Shown piece by piece: positions 9,352 through 18,128 of a stretch of 64,000 nucleotides of DNA. The DNA comes from Chitinophaga polysaccharea (GTDB lineage: Bacteria > Bacteroidota > Bacteroidia > Chitinophagales > Chitinophagaceae). The position numbers were made by a program, and so were the translations under genes. Location of the stretch: positions 3,348,001-3,412,000 of the forward strand of contig NZ_CABFVU010000001.1 of the NCBI RefSeq assembly GCF_902150045.1, written 5' to 3'. Position 1 is the first letter of the stretch, and the number at the start of each line of letters is the position of its first letter. The notes under the pieces were generated by a model. The model was not told where the DNA came from, ran no database searches, and worked only from the letters and a program-made list of their open reading frames with translations.

Positions 9352-10791
9352 ATGAACAAAATAATGATCAGGGTAATTCTTACCGGCATATTGGTTTTAT
9401 GCATCAGCCAGATATTGTTTGCCCAGGATGCCAATTATTGGTCTGCCAGTTATGGGCCCGGAGCCTTTTTTACACCGGGCGCAGTGATAGCAAATAACCA
9501 GGACAGTGGTGTACTGTTCTACAATCCTGCATTACAGGCGCTTACTAAAAAGAAAACCGCTTCTATTACCGGGAATATTTACCAGCTGGAATCCATTAAG
9601 GTGAAGAACGGTGCGGGAACCGGTAAAGACCTGCATTCCCGTATCATTTCCAGTGTACCGCAGATGCTGTCAGGCATCGTGTCTGTAGGACGAAGGAAGC
9701 CCGTGTATTTTGGCTATGCGCTTACGAATATATCTGTGCTTAATTACAACGTTTCCCAGCAGCAGGATGCGAAACTGGATGTGATAGACAGGGGTGGAAG
9801 CCCCGGTCTGGAATATTATGTGGGCCAATATAATTTTCAGAATCATACAAGAGAAGCATCAGCCCTCATCAGTACAGGGTTCAGGCTTTCCAACCGTTGG
9901 GCAATTGGTTTTATGGCGGAAGGCCAGTCCCGTTCCCAGCATTACAGCGAAGCTTTTACCTCCCGCGCACTGGTGAACGATAGTACTTCCAGTACGCAGC
10001 CCCTGGCCAGCAATGAAGGGGCTTACCAGGTAGATGATCATCATATCGGTTTGCGATTAAAACTTGGCCTGAGCTATGAAGCAGGGAAGCATCACCTGGG
10101 GTTATTGCTGTCGTCTCCCCTTATTCATCTGCGTGGGAGAGGAACGCTGCTGAGCAATAACGCGATCGCAAATGTTCATTTTATCGACGATGAGCCGGTT
10201 AACCTGCTGGCCAATACGCGGCAAACCAATCTTAAAACGAATTACAAGGTACCAGCCAGTATAGCCCTGGGATATGCATACGACTATGATAAAGGACAGG
10301 TATATGCAGCAGCGGAATATTTTATGAAAGAGAAAGACTATAACATCCTTACCCCTAGGCCGGAGTTTTTTGTACGGCCGGATACGGGAAACAGTAACTT
10401 ATCCACTGTGGCATTGCTGGAAATGCGCGAAGCCAGAAAAGCAATTTTTAATATATCCGTTGGCGTTAGTTACCGGCTGAAACCATTATTAACAGGCTAT
10501 TGCTCTTTCAGAACCGATTTTAATTATGCAGATAGAAAGGACACAGACGGTTTTTTACCTAATACATCCACATGGGATAACTACTATTGCCAGCTTGGAG
10601 TGAATGTTAAAAGAAGTAAGTATAATCTCCGCGCAGGTGTTCTCTTAGGTTATGGACATACCAACAGCTATCAGCAGCCCATTAACTTTGATGATCCGAA
10701 GGAATCCAATCTTCTTAGCGGCACTATTGGCACGGTACCGGCTACACGAATAACTGCTGCATTGGTGATTGCCTTTATTCATAACCTGTAA
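9352..10791 (+). CDS. OmpP1/FadL/TodX-like outer-membrane barrel protein
   Basis: This ~479-residue protein has a signal peptide (MNKIMIRVILTG to ILFAQ) and then a mature start, NYWSASYGPGAFFTPGAVIA. The segment AVIANNQDSGVLFYNPALQALTK (quoted in part) resembles the NPA-containing N-terminal hatch of FadL-type hydrophobic-compound transporters. The remainder alternates polar and aromatic strand sequence to a C-terminal AFIHNL. The open frame extends upstream to 9298, but ATG 9352 begins a proper signal peptide and is preferred. Family assignment is from general pattern; a generic barrel is the alternative. No operon partner is adjacent. Confidence 0.7.
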   Translation: MNKIMIRVILTGILVLCISQILFAQDANYWSASYGPGAFFTPGAVIANNQDSGVLFYNPALQALTKKKTASITGNIYQLESIKVKNGAGTGKDLHSRIISSVPQMLSGIVSVGRRKPVYFGYALTNISVLNYNVSQQQDAKLDVIDRGGSPGLEYYVGQYNFQNHTREASALISTGFRLSNRWAIGFMAEGQSRSQHYSEAFTSRALVNDSTSSTQPLASNEGAYQVDDHHIGLRLKLGLSYEAGKHHLGLLLSSPLIHLRGRGTLLSNNAIANVHFIDDEPVNLLANTRQTNLKTNYKVPASIALGYAYDYDKGQVYAAAEYFMKEKDYNILTPRPEFFVRPDTGNSNLSTVALLEMREARKAIFNISVGVSYRLKPLLTGYCSFRTDFNYADRKDTDGFLPNTSTWDNYYCQLGVNVKRSKYNLRAGVLLGYGHTNSYQQPINFDDPKESNLLSGTIGTVPATRITAALVIAFIHNL

Positions 10792-10918
10792 CGCACTTCA
10801 AGCGGGGGACTTACCGGAAAGAGAAAACCGGCCAGCCGGGGTGCTTATGAGCCCGCGCCCGCCCAATGCTTCAGATTGGCACCCCATTTGAACCTATAAG
10901 AGTATAAATAAGATGGTT

Positions 10919-11422
10919 ATGAAAAAGATGTTGATAGTCACCTGTTTAGCAATAGCAGGTTTATTGTATGGGAATACAGGCCATGCCCAGGTAAGGGTAA
11001 ATGTAAACGTGAATATAGGCAGTCAGCCGCTGTGGGGGCCCGTAGGGTATGATTATGCAGAATATTACTACCTGCCTGATGTAGATGCCTATTATTATGT
11101 ACCCGAACAACGTTTTATTTATCTCCATGGCGGAAGGTGGGTTTTTGCCCCTGCTTTACCAGCCAGTTATCACTATGATCTGAACAGGGGTTACAAGGTA
11201 GTTGTAAATGAGCCAAAGCCCTATCTTCACCCGGATGTTTACCGGAGCAAATATGGGAAGTACAAAGGCAATTATGGTAAACAGCAGATTATCCGTTACA
11301 GCAATGATGAAAAGTATTACGTGGTAAAAGGACACCCAGGTAACGGAAAATACAAACAGGATAAAGGAAATAAAGGTAACAAGGGTAATAAAGGTAATAA
11401 GGGCAGGGGGCATAAAGATTAA
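10919..11422 (+). CDS. Secreted Tyr-rich protein with Lys/Gly/Asn repeat tail
   Basis: A 167-residue exported protein. The signal peptide ends in GHAQ, followed by VRVNVNVNIG. A Tyr-rich core (VGYDYAEYYYLPDVDAYYYV) precedes FIYLHGGRWVFAPALP. The C terminus is a run of GNK repeats (GNKGNKGNKGNKGRG) ending in KD. Similar short Tyr-rich secreted proteins are common in Bacteroidota and have no known function; the basic tail could bind polyanions, which is inference. ATG 10919 is preferred to GTG/ATG just upstream at 10913 because it starts directly with KKM. The repeat tail could vary in length between strains. Confidence 0.7.
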   Translation: MKKMLIVTCLAIAGLLYGNTGHAQVRVNVNVNIGSQPLWGPVGYDYAEYYYLPDVDAYYYVPEQRFIYLHGGRWVFAPALPASYHYDLNRGYKVVVNEPKPYLHPDVYRSKYGKYKGNYGKQQIIRYSNDEKYYVVKGHPGNGKYKQDKGNKGNKGNKGNKGRGHKD

Positions 11423-11438
11423 TTTCCCGGATAAAAAA

Positions 11439-11468
11439 AGATGTAAAGCCCGTACAGGCTTTACATCT
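11439..11468 (-). terminator. Terminator between convergent genes
   Basis: AGATGTAAAGCC (11439-11450) pairs perfectly with GGCTTTACATCT (11457-11468) across a 6-base loop. The A-run at 11433-11439 becomes a T-run on the minus strand, so it best serves the receiver gene coming from the right. The stem can also stop the plus-strand gene that ends at 11422. Confidence 0.85.
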
Positions 11469-11486
11469 TCCTGAAAATAAATTTAA

Positions 11487-11858
11487 TTACCTGCTGGTAA
11501 TATTTATATCAATAGCGCTATGCACTTTTGCCAACAGCTCTGCCCCGGAAAACGGCTTGGTAATAATATCATCTCCCGGACATTTTTCTCTCAACGCATC
11601 AATATCTTCCGATCCTGCAATGATCAGAATCGGTATTCTTCTGGTATGAATATTTGTTTTCAGGTGCCTGCATACTTCCTGTATGCTTACACCGGGCATT
11701 TGATTATTCAAAATAAACAAATCCGGTTTCTCAAACGATCCTTCCAGTAATTGTTTCGCATCATTCAAGAAAAACACCTGATAATGTTTCCTGAGCAATG
11801 ATGATAAAAGTAATCTTATATCAACATCGCTTTCTGTGATTAGGATTTTCCTGTTCAT
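11487..11858 (-). CDS. Stand-alone receiver domain lacking the phospho-acceptor Asp
   Basis: A 123-residue single-domain CheY-like protein. The fold landmarks are present: ILITESDVDIR at the N terminus, LLSSLLRKHYQVFFLNDA, PILIIAG, and the switch Lys in IITKPFSGAEL. Where a canonical receiver has LDxxMPG, this one reads LNNQMPG, so the phospho-accepting Asp is Asn. One of the N-terminal acidic residues is Ser (ESD instead of EDD). It therefore should not be phosphorylated in the normal way and may work as a constitutive or protein-binding pseudo-receiver. No kinase or output gene is adjacent. Confidence 0.85.
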   Translation of the reverse strand: MNRKILITESDVDIRLLLSSLLRKHYQVFFLNDAKQLLEGSFEKPDLFILNNQMPGVSIQEVCRHLKTNIHTRRIPILIIAGSEDIDALREKCPGDDIITKPFSGAELLAKVHSAIDINITSR

Positions 11859-12023
11859 AGCCTTACGATTTTGATGTGCCCAAATAGTAAAACCAATATC
11901 GCACCAGAATTGTTTAGCCTGTTTTCAACGAGTTGATTTTTAACTATTTAATAAATGTGATATCATTTTACTTTTAGATATTTTTGGAGAGAATCTGCCC
12001 CAAGCCGGGGCACAACTGGTTGG

Positions 12024-12734
12024 TTACAACATGGCATCTGCGGCCAGTTCACTGATATTTACCTGGTGAACAGAAATAGCGACATTTATTTCACTGCATG
12101 CCAGGTGGCAGATATATGGAGGCAGTATGGACAGGGTATGAAGTTGCCATGTATGCTGGTCATAGTGAACTACATCTGTTGTAGTATTAAGCAGATGCAG
12201 TGCGTCGTTCAGCCCTGTGCCGGCAGCCTTTAATACCGCTTCCTTCTTTGTCCAGTACCGGTAGAAAATGGCCGGTGGTGCAGGATCCTGGCAGATGTTG
12301 TACCATTCTTCCCCGCTGAACTGTTGCCGGAAATCATCCATTGGCAATAGCTGGGGTTTTTCAATATCAATCCCGACACGGCCTTTTTCAGCCACTGCGA
12401 AGGCCACTGCAGTAGCGGAATGCGTAATATTAAAATCGGGTGCTCCATTGATAAAAGGGCGCCGGTTGGCGGTGTATTCAATATCGGCGAGGGTATATGG
12501 AAGCTGCCGGCGCAGCAATGAATACCGCAATAAGTGTTTTCCCAGGAGTGCGGCGTGTGCATCTTCCCACCGGCGGTACCGGTAAACGGCGGCGCGTAAG
12601 TTCTCGGGGAGAACAGCCGCCAGCCTGCTGAAAACGGGAGCCGGCATCGGCGTATCATAGCAGGTATAATAAACGGTGATCGCCACAGGCCCCATATCTT
12701 CGTTAAAATTTTCACATTTTTTTTGCAATTCCAT
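12024..12734 (-). CDS. Sfp-type 4'-phosphopantetheinyl transferase
   Basis: This 236-residue enzyme moves the phosphopantetheine arm of CoA to the Ser of carrier proteins for fatty-acid, polyketide or non-ribosomal peptide synthesis. The family motifs are in order: RRWEDAHAALLGKHLLR (substrate contact), FNITHSATAVAFAV (CoA-binding His), VGIDIEK (Mg-binding Asp/Glu) and FYRYWTKKEAVLKAAGTGL (catalytic Lys/Glu region, Mg Glu). The length is that of Sfp/Gsp enzymes. The first ~13 residues are poorly family-like, so the true start could be the Met codon at 12695 (MGPVAITVYY). No synthetase genes lie nearby, so the carrier target is elsewhere. Confidence 0.92.
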   Translation of the reverse strand: MELQKKCENFNEDMGPVAITVYYTCYDTPMPAPVFSRLAAVLPENLRAAVYRYRRWEDAHAALLGKHLLRYSLLRRQLPYTLADIEYTANRRPFINGAPDFNITHSATAVAFAVAEKGRVGIDIEKPQLLPMDDFRQQFSGEEWYNICQDPAPPAIFYRYWTKKEAVLKAAGTGLNDALHLLNTTTDVVHYDQHTWQLHTLSILPPYICHLACSEINVAISVHQVNISELAADAML

Positions 12735-12853
12735 TTAGGATTTCTTTTTAATTTGGGCGCCGTCTGGAATAATCAACTATCATTTTTCCAATGCTGTACT
12801 TAGAAGTAAATAGCTATTATTTCATCTGAATATAATTATTATTTATTAATCTC

Positions 12854-13720
12854 ATGTTAGCAATGTCAGCAAGCAACAACCAACATCGCCGGAGGATCGC
12901 CCGGAATCTGCCCTCTTTTTTTTGTTTATTCCTTTTATCTGTGTCATTCACCAAACAAAGCACGGCGCAGGCAAACAAACATTCAGAGCCACCTTTTACG
13001 GCCAGGCTCATCAACATTGAGGCGGCCACCAATACGCCCTTTATCTACAACACCAGGTTACATAACACTGCTGCCGCATCCCGTGTATACCAGCTTTCTG
13101 CCAATGTTCCCCCGGGATGGAATGCTTCTTTTAAAGTAGAGGGCGTACAGGTAACCTCATTGAATATCGATTCAGAAAAAACACAGGATATTACCCTGGA
13201 AATTAATCCCGCTATAGAAACCAAGCCCGGGAAATATAATATACCGGTACTGGCGGTAACAGGTGCTGATACTGCAAAGCTGAACCTGGAAGCAGTAGTG
13301 AAAGGATCATACAGCGTTTCTCTCACTACGCCATCCGGCAGGTTGAGCGATGAAATAACTGAAGGCAACCGCAAAGAGATCCACCTGGTGGTAAAGAACA
13401 CCGGCACTATTGCGCTTGATAACCTCGATCTTTCCAGCCAGGCGCCCCCGCAGTGGGACGCTGCATTTGTACCATCTACCATCACCCGCCTGGAGCCCGG
13501 TAAGGATGCGGAGGTTACCGCCACGCTGAGCGTACCTGATAAAACCATTGCCGGTGATTATGTAACCAACTTCTCCGTTAAAAATACCAACGCTTCCTCC
13601 AGTGCATCTTTCCGTATGACAGTTACCACATCCGTTCTTACCGGGTGGATTGGCATACTGGTGATAGTAGCCGCATTAGGCGTTGTGTATTACCTTATCC
13701 GTAAATATGGCAGGAGATAG
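12854..13720 (+). CDS. NEW3-domain membrane-anchored protein of an ABC export system
   Basis: A 288-residue exported protein. An N-terminal basic stretch and hydrophobic segment (residues ~15-38, ending STAQA) act as signal peptide. Two Ig-like NEW3-type repeats follow (VYQLSANVPPGWNASF at ~78-93 and IALDNLDLSSQAPPQWDAAF at ~190-209), then one C-terminal TM helix (~262-283) with a basic tail. The ATPase gene begins four bases after its stop and the permease overlaps that ATPase. NEW3 proteins paired with ABC-2-type ATPase/permease genes recur in bacteria, but the cargo is unknown; an extracytoplasmic accessory role is inferred. Start ATG 12854 or 12863. Confidence 0.8.
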   Translation: MLAMSASNNQHRRRIARNLPSFFCLFLLSVSFTKQSTAQANKHSEPPFTARLINIEAATNTPFIYNTRLHNTAAASRVYQLSANVPPGWNASFKVEGVQVTSLNIDSEKTQDITLEINPAIETKPGKYNIPVLAVTGADTAKLNLEAVVKGSYSVSLTTPSGRLSDEITEGNRKEIHLVVKNTGTIALDNLDLSSQAPPQWDAAFVPSTITRLEPGKDAEVTATLSVPDKTIAGDYVTNFSVKNTNASSSASFRMTVTTSVLTGWIGILVIVAALGVVYYLIRKYGRR

Positions 13721-13723
13721 CTT

Positions 13724-14743
13724 ATGGAACAACCAATTATTGAGATCAACGGGCTGACCAAATACTACGGCTCCCTGAAGGCCGTGGATAACCTACACCT
13801 GTCGATAAACAAAGGTGAAATATTCGGGTTGCTTGGTCCCAATGGCGCCGGGAAATCAACCACAATACTAATGCTGCTCGGTCTTACCGAGCCTTCTGCC
13901 GGACAAGCGCATATCTGCGGCCTGAATGCTGCGCGCAATCCTATTCCAGTGAAACGCAAAGTGGGATATATGCCGGATAACGTGGGCTTTTACAATGAGC
14001 TAACGGCACTGGAGAATCTTACATATATCGGGCGACTGAACGGTATCCCGGAAGCGGAAGTAAAGGACCGTGCGAGGAACATGCTGGTGGAAGTAGGACT
14101 GGAAGCTGCCATACATAAAAAAGCAGGAGCCTTTTCCCGTGGTATGAAACAGCGTCTCGGCCTGGCGGATGTGCTGCTGAAGCAACCGGAGGTGATCATC
14201 CTGGATGAGCCTACACTAGGTATTGACCCTACGGGTGTGAGGGACTTCCTGGAACTGATCCGGCAGTTAAGCGAGGCGCAGGGGCTTACGATATTATTGT
14301 CGTCCCATCACCTGCACCAGGTGCAGCAGGTGTGTAATCGTGTAGGCATATTCGTTGGTGGGCGCCTGTTGGCGGAAGGCAATATTGAAACCCTGGCTGC
14401 TAACCTGTTCAATGCAGCTCCCTATGCAGTGCAGGTAACGCTGAAAGCAGCCATCAGTGAGGCGAACGGACTGGAGAAAGACATCCTCCGGATGCCGGCG
14501 GTAAGCAAAGTAACAGTAGATGGAACAGTAGTGGAAATATCAGGAGAGGAAGATATTACGCCTGATATTGTACGCTTCTTTGTGCAGCGTGGTTTTGATG
14601 TTACCGGCGTTCAACAGAAAAGCTATGGCCTTGATGAGATCTATCAACGGTATTTTGAAAATAATTTAAAGGAAAACGCGTCCAATGAAAAGTCAAGCGG
14701 CCTATTTCAACGGTCTTTTTTCAGCAGGTTCAAAAAGCAGTAA
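13724..14743 (+). CDS. ABC transporter ATP-binding protein (ABC-2 exporter type)
   Basis: A 339-residue cytoplasmic ATPase. Walker A is GPNGAGKST (~38-46), the Q-loop region includes VGYMPDNVGFY, the signature is FSRGMKQRLGLADVLL, Walker B/D-loop is VIILDEPTLGIDP, and the H-loop is LLSSHHLHQ. A ~100-residue C-terminal extension follows, as in CcmA/NatA-type exporters. The last ~20 codons overlap the permease start and look like out-of-frame sequence. It energises the permease encoded next and is preceded by the NEW3 protein, all within a few bases, so the three form one operon. Confidence 0.93.
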   Translation: MEQPIIEINGLTKYYGSLKAVDNLHLSINKGEIFGLLGPNGAGKSTTILMLLGLTEPSAGQAHICGLNAARNPIPVKRKVGYMPDNVGFYNELTALENLTYIGRLNGIPEAEVKDRARNMLVEVGLEAAIHKKAGAFSRGMKQRLGLADVLLKQPEVIILDEPTLGIDPTGVRDFLELIRQLSEAQGLTILLSSHHLHQVQQVCNRVGIFVGGRLLAEGNIETLAANLFNAAPYAVQVTLKAAISEANGLEKDILRMPAVSKVTVDGTVVEISGEEDITPDIVRFFVQRGFDVTGVQQKSYGLDEIYQRYFENNLKENASNEKSSGLFQRSFFSRFKKQ

Positions 14744-15701
14744 TCCTAAAGCCACCAGTCCTTTCTTTGCCATGGTAAGGAAGGAGGTGGCAGACCAGGT
14801 ACATAGCTGGCGCTTCATTATCCTGGCGGGATTGATACTGCTTACTTTCCTGGGATCTATGTATGTATCCATAACCAATATCAGTAAGGCAGTATCAAAT
14901 ATCAATGACCCGGACAGGTTATACCTGTACCTGAAGCTGCTTACTACAACAGACGGGTCGTTGCCGCCCTTTCATATCTTCATCGGCTTCCTTGGGCCGT
15001 TGCTGGGTATCAGCCTGGGTTTTGACACCATCAATTCAGAGCAGTCAAGCGGCACGCTGATCCGGCTGATGGCGCAACCGGTTTACCGCGATTCAGTGAT
15101 CAACGCTAAGTTCGTGGCCTCGCTCATTGTTATCAGCACGCTTTTCCTGTCACTTAACTTATTGATGATAGGTGGGGGATTAGTTATTACCGGTGTAAGT
15201 ATGGAACCGTCTGAATTGGTGCGTATACTGTGCTTTGTAATATTGAGCGTGATCTACGTATCATTCTGGCTGAACCTTTCCATACTGCTTTCAGTGAAGT
15301 TTCGGCAACCGGCTACATCGGCATTAACGGCCATTGCTATCTGGTTGTTTTTTACGGTCTTTTACCAGATCATCGTGAATGTTATTATCAAAGCATTCCT
15401 GCCTAGCCCTGATGTACTGAGCCAGGATCAGCTGGTAGCATATAACAGGATCATTTTAACTTTCCTGCGTTTTGTGCCGAGCCAGTTGTACACAGATGCG
15501 ACCACTACTTTACTGATGCCTTCTGTGCGTAGCCTGGGGCCTCTTACAATGGAACAAATGGCCGGCGCCATACCGTCGCCGTTGTCGGTGAGGGAAAGCC
15601 TGCTGGTGGTATGGCCACAGGTGAGCGGCCTTATTGCCGCTACGGTTGTTTGCTTTGCGCTTTCCTATTATCTTTTTATGCGGAGGGAAATAAGGACTTA
15701 A
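14685..15701 (+). CDS. ABC-2 type permease of the NEW3-linked exporter
   Basis: This 338-residue integral membrane protein has six predicted TM segments. The first is near residues 44-62 (FIILAGLILLTFLGSMYV), others are around 100-118, 145-170, 178-200, 210-240 and the C-terminal 310-332. A loop after TM2 reads DTINSEQSSGTLIRLMAQPVYRD, quoted in part, the typical ABC-2 coupling region. The ATG at 14685 overlaps the ATPase gene by 59 bases; an alternative ATG at 14772 would avoid the overlap. I keep 14685 because NPKATSPFFAMVRKE reads as real protein. Its stop overlaps the convergent regulator's stop by four bases. Confidence 0.85.
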   Translation: MKSQAAYFNGLFSAGSKSSNPKATSPFFAMVRKEVADQVHSWRFIILAGLILLTFLGSMYVSITNISKAVSNINDPDRLYLYLKLLTTTDGSLPPFHIFIGFLGPLLGISLGFDTINSEQSSGTLIRLMAQPVYRDSVINAKFVASLIVISTLFLSLNLLMIGGGLVITGVSMEPSELVRILCFVILSVIYVSFWLNLSILLSVKFRQPATSALTAIAIWLFFTVFYQIIVNVIIKAFLPSPDVLSQDQLVAYNRIILTFLRFVPSQLYTDATTTLLMPSVRSLGPLTMEQMAGAIPSPLSVRESLLVVWPQVSGLIAATVVCFALSYYLFMRREIRT

Positions 15702-16708
15702 AAAGATGGCCGCTCTACCAGTTTACAGAGGTTCTTGAGATGCATCTTTTTTTTCTGAAGCACCATGTTAATGATATCTGCCCCCATCTTTGTAAAGTCG
15801 GTGGAAATGGTAGCAATACCATTGGCAGCAATTTCCTTGATGGGAATATCATTATAGGAGATGATCCCAATATCTTTTCCCAGCTTGAGGGACAATGCGC
15901 TGATCCGCTTTACAAGATGCACCAGGTCGCCGTCATGTACCAATATATACAATTCGCCGGGCGTCAGCGGTTTATTATCCACGTGGGTAATAACCGCTGA
16001 GCGGATCCCGGATTCCCTGCAGAACAGCCGGAAGCCGCTTTCAATCTGGCTGAGATTATAGAACCCCGGGCCTGTTACCAGTACCAGCTTGTTGTATTTG
16101 CGACGGATCTTTGTGAGATGCTGACGCAATACCTGGTAAATATCTTCCCGGAAATACTGGCATACAGAAGGATATTTTGTGCCCCAGTCCCGGTATCCCA
16201 GATCAAGGATGTAGATCTTATGCTGCGGCAGCTGCATTAACGAAGGGGTAATGCCCTTATCATTAATAGGCATGATGATGTAGGCGGTGTACTTACCATT
16301 GCTTTGTGCCAGCAGCGTGTTAAACAATGCAACGTTATTATGATGAAAGTAAATGCTCACCGTTCCTTTACCGGCGATCGTATCTTTTATGCTTTCATAT
16401 ATTTCTTCTTTGTAGGCAGTAAGACTGTTGAACAGTACAAAGATGTTGTGTGTTGACAGCGTATTAGTGCTGGCTACAAAATATCCTTTATACCTTACGG
16501 CAGATATGATGCCCGCCTGTGTGAGGCTGCGGAAAGCCTGCATCACGGTTTTGGGAGCAATGCCGGTATTTTCGCAAACCTGGTTTACGGAAGGGAGTTT
16601 ATCACCGATCCTTAACTGCCTGGTATCAATTGCATTGATAATGAACTGCATGATCTGCTGGTACTTTGGAGCATCCGAAGAATGGTCGAGTGAAATAACC
16701 GGCTTCAT
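15698..16708 (-). CDS. GntR-type HTH regulator with LacI/sugar-binding-like C-terminal domain
   Basis: A 336-residue regulator. Residues ~10-80 form a GntR winged helix (KYQQIMQFIINAID, GDKLPSVNQVCENTGIAPKT, SLTQAGIISAVRYKGYFV, quoted in parts). From ~88 on it resembles a periplasmic-binding-protein fold (NIFVLFNSLTAYKEEIYESI; KLVLVTGPG; IGIISYNDIPIKEIAANGI), as in Bacteroidota GntR regulators of sugar genes. It thus probably senses a carbohydrate effector. It is convergent with the ABC permease and runs away from the pectin genes. The target is unknown; the pectin genes to its right are candidates by proximity only. Confidence 0.85.
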   Translation of the reverse strand: MKPVISLDHSSDAPKYQQIMQFIINAIDTRQLRIGDKLPSVNQVCENTGIAPKTVMQAFRSLTQAGIISAVRYKGYFVASTNTLSTHNIFVLFNSLTAYKEEIYESIKDTIAGKGTVSIYFHHNNVALFNTLLAQSNGKYTAYIIMPINDKGITPSLMQLPQHKIYILDLGYRDWGTKYPSVCQYFREDIYQVLRQHLTKIRRKYNKLVLVTGPGFYNLSQIESGFRLFCRESGIRSAVITHVDNKPLTPGELYILVHDGDLVHLVKRISALSLKLGKDIGIISYNDIPIKEIAANGIATISTDFTKMGADIINMVLQKKKMHLKNLCKLVERPSF

Positions 16709-16720
16709 ATATTCTTGTAT

Positions 16721-17095
16721 TTATTTTTCAAATAGCCAATCCAGTTGTTGTGTACTGTCTGTTTTCCCGTTTGTATTATACCTGCTGATCTCCTGGTCGC
16801 CGTTTATAAAGCCCAGTAACAGGCAGGCTCCTTTGCCCAATATAAATGTATGTTCGCCCGTATCAAAATAATAAGTATGTACGTTTACCGGCGGCATGGA
16901 GGAAACAGACAGGGCGTGTACCATCCTGACGGTGGCCTGTCCCTTATCATCCGCACTGGCATCAGTTTCCAGGTCGGGCGCCTGCAGGCAGGTTTTCTCT
17001 TTTGTATCAAAATAACCGACTAGCAATTTTACCGGGCGGGTATTCCTGAAGCGAAGACTGGTGCCATTCTCCTGTTGTTGCTGCATGGAAAAGGG
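16721..17095 (-). pseudogene. 3' fragment of an unrecognised secreted polysaccharide-related protein
   Basis: From ~17095 down to the stop at 16721 the minus strand encodes protein-like sequence (SLRFRNTRPVKLLVGYFDTK, VRMVHALSVSSMPPVNVHTY, LGKGACLLLGFI). It looks like a C-terminal beta domain. To the right of ~17095 the frame is only the antisense of a GH95 fragment, so the 5' part of this gene is missing. The piece therefore abuts a second remnant head to head, the signature of a deletion/inversion junction. I do not recognise the family. Confidence 0.55.
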
Positions 17096-17097
17096 TA

Positions 17098-17367
17098 ATG
17101 GTGCAAAGCCATATGGGCTATATAGACCTGCTGCCTGCACTGCCGGATGCATGGCCCACCGGGGATATTAGCGGCCTGTGCGCAAGGGGAGGCTTTATAC
17201 TGGATATCCGCTGGCAGCAGGGCAGGTTGGAGCAACTAACGGTAACGGCTACCTCGGATGGCCCGTGTGAGCTGCGTTATAAAGATCAAACCATAAAATT
17301 TGCAGCTAAGCAGGGTAAACACTACCGGTTAAAGGTAACAGCCGGACAGCTGAAAATTGTGCCGTAA
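17098..17367 (+). pseudogene. 3' fragment of a GH95-type alpha-L-fucosidase
   Basis: About 90 codons match the extreme C-terminal region of GH95 enzymes: QSHMGYIDLLPALPDAWPTG, then ARGGFILDIRWQQG and a terminal beta strand region. A complete GH95 enzyme is ~750-800 residues with its active site far upstream, so only the tail remains. Upstream of base ~17098 the frame stops looking like GH95 and becomes the antisense of another remnant. It is the leading edge of the pectin gene run. It has no function by itself unless expressed by chance. Confidence 0.75.
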
Positions 17368-17377
17368 TTATATCTTT

Positions 17378-18118
17378 ATGAAGAAGTATTGCTTTTTATT
17401 TGCTTTCTTTCTTTCAGCTTTCGCTGCGGTGGCGCAGGAAGTAAAGCCCGAGGCTACGGAAGACTGGTCCACACCGCCTCCGCTGGTAACGCCCGGTAAA
17501 ATTGCGCAGCCGCCGTCGGATGCCGTTGTGCTGTTTGCCGGTGAGAAGGACCTCGGCAAATGGGAGCACCTGGATAGCAGCGCTGTAAAATGGACAATAA
17601 ACAAAGGGGAACTAACGGTAACGCCTAAAGCAAAAGACATCCGCACACGGCAGTTGTTCGGAAATATACAGCTGCATATGGAATGGAAAACGCCTGATCC
17701 CCGCGAGGATCATGGTAATAGCCGGGGCAACAGCGGGGTGCTGTTTATGGGGCTGTATGAGCTGCAGATCTATGAAAGCTACCGGGATCTGCATAAGATC
17801 TATTACAACGGGCAGGCAGGGAGTATCTACAAGCAATATGCACCGCTGGTGAATGCCTGCCTGCCGCCGCAAACCTGGCAAACATTTGACGCGGTATTTG
17901 AGGCCCCGGTGTTTAATGCCGACAGATCGCTCAAAACACCTGCCTATATCACTGTATTCCATAATGGGGTATTAGTACAATGCCACGTGGCGATTAAAGG
18001 TCCTATGGTATATGCAGGTTATCCCCGGTACAGGTATCATGAAAATAAATTGCCATTGGTATTGCAGGAGCATAACAGCCGTGTTAGCTTCCGCAATATC
18101 TGGGTTAGGGAATTTTAA
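17378..18118 (+). CDS. Secreted DUF1080 (3-keto-glycoside hydrolase-like) protein
   Basis: A 246-residue exported protein. The signal peptide is MKKYCFLFAFFLSAFAAVAQ; the rest is one DUF1080 concanavalin-like jelly-roll domain (DAVVLFAGEKDLGKWEHL at ~48-65, GNIQLHMEWKTPDP at ~97-110, GNSGVLFMGLYELQIYESY near 120, NIWVREF at the C terminus). Some family members act on 3-keto-glycosides or bind/cleave glycans; substrate unknown here. The frame opens at 17357, but ATG 17378 gives the signal peptide. It precedes pectinesterase by 10 bases, so a role in pectin-side-chain handling is a reasonable inference. Confidence 0.85.
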   Translation: MKKYCFLFAFFLSAFAAVAQEVKPEATEDWSTPPPLVTPGKIAQPPSDAVVLFAGEKDLGKWEHLDSSAVKWTINKGELTVTPKAKDIRTRQLFGNIQLHMEWKTPDPREDHGNSRGNSGVLFMGLYELQIYESYRDLHKIYYNGQAGSIYKQYAPLVNACLPPQTWQTFDAVFEAPVFNADRSLKTPAYITVFHNGVLVQCHVAIKGPMVYAGYPRYRYHENKLPLVLQEHNSRVSFRNIWVREF

Positions 18119-18128
18119 ATCAGATCAG

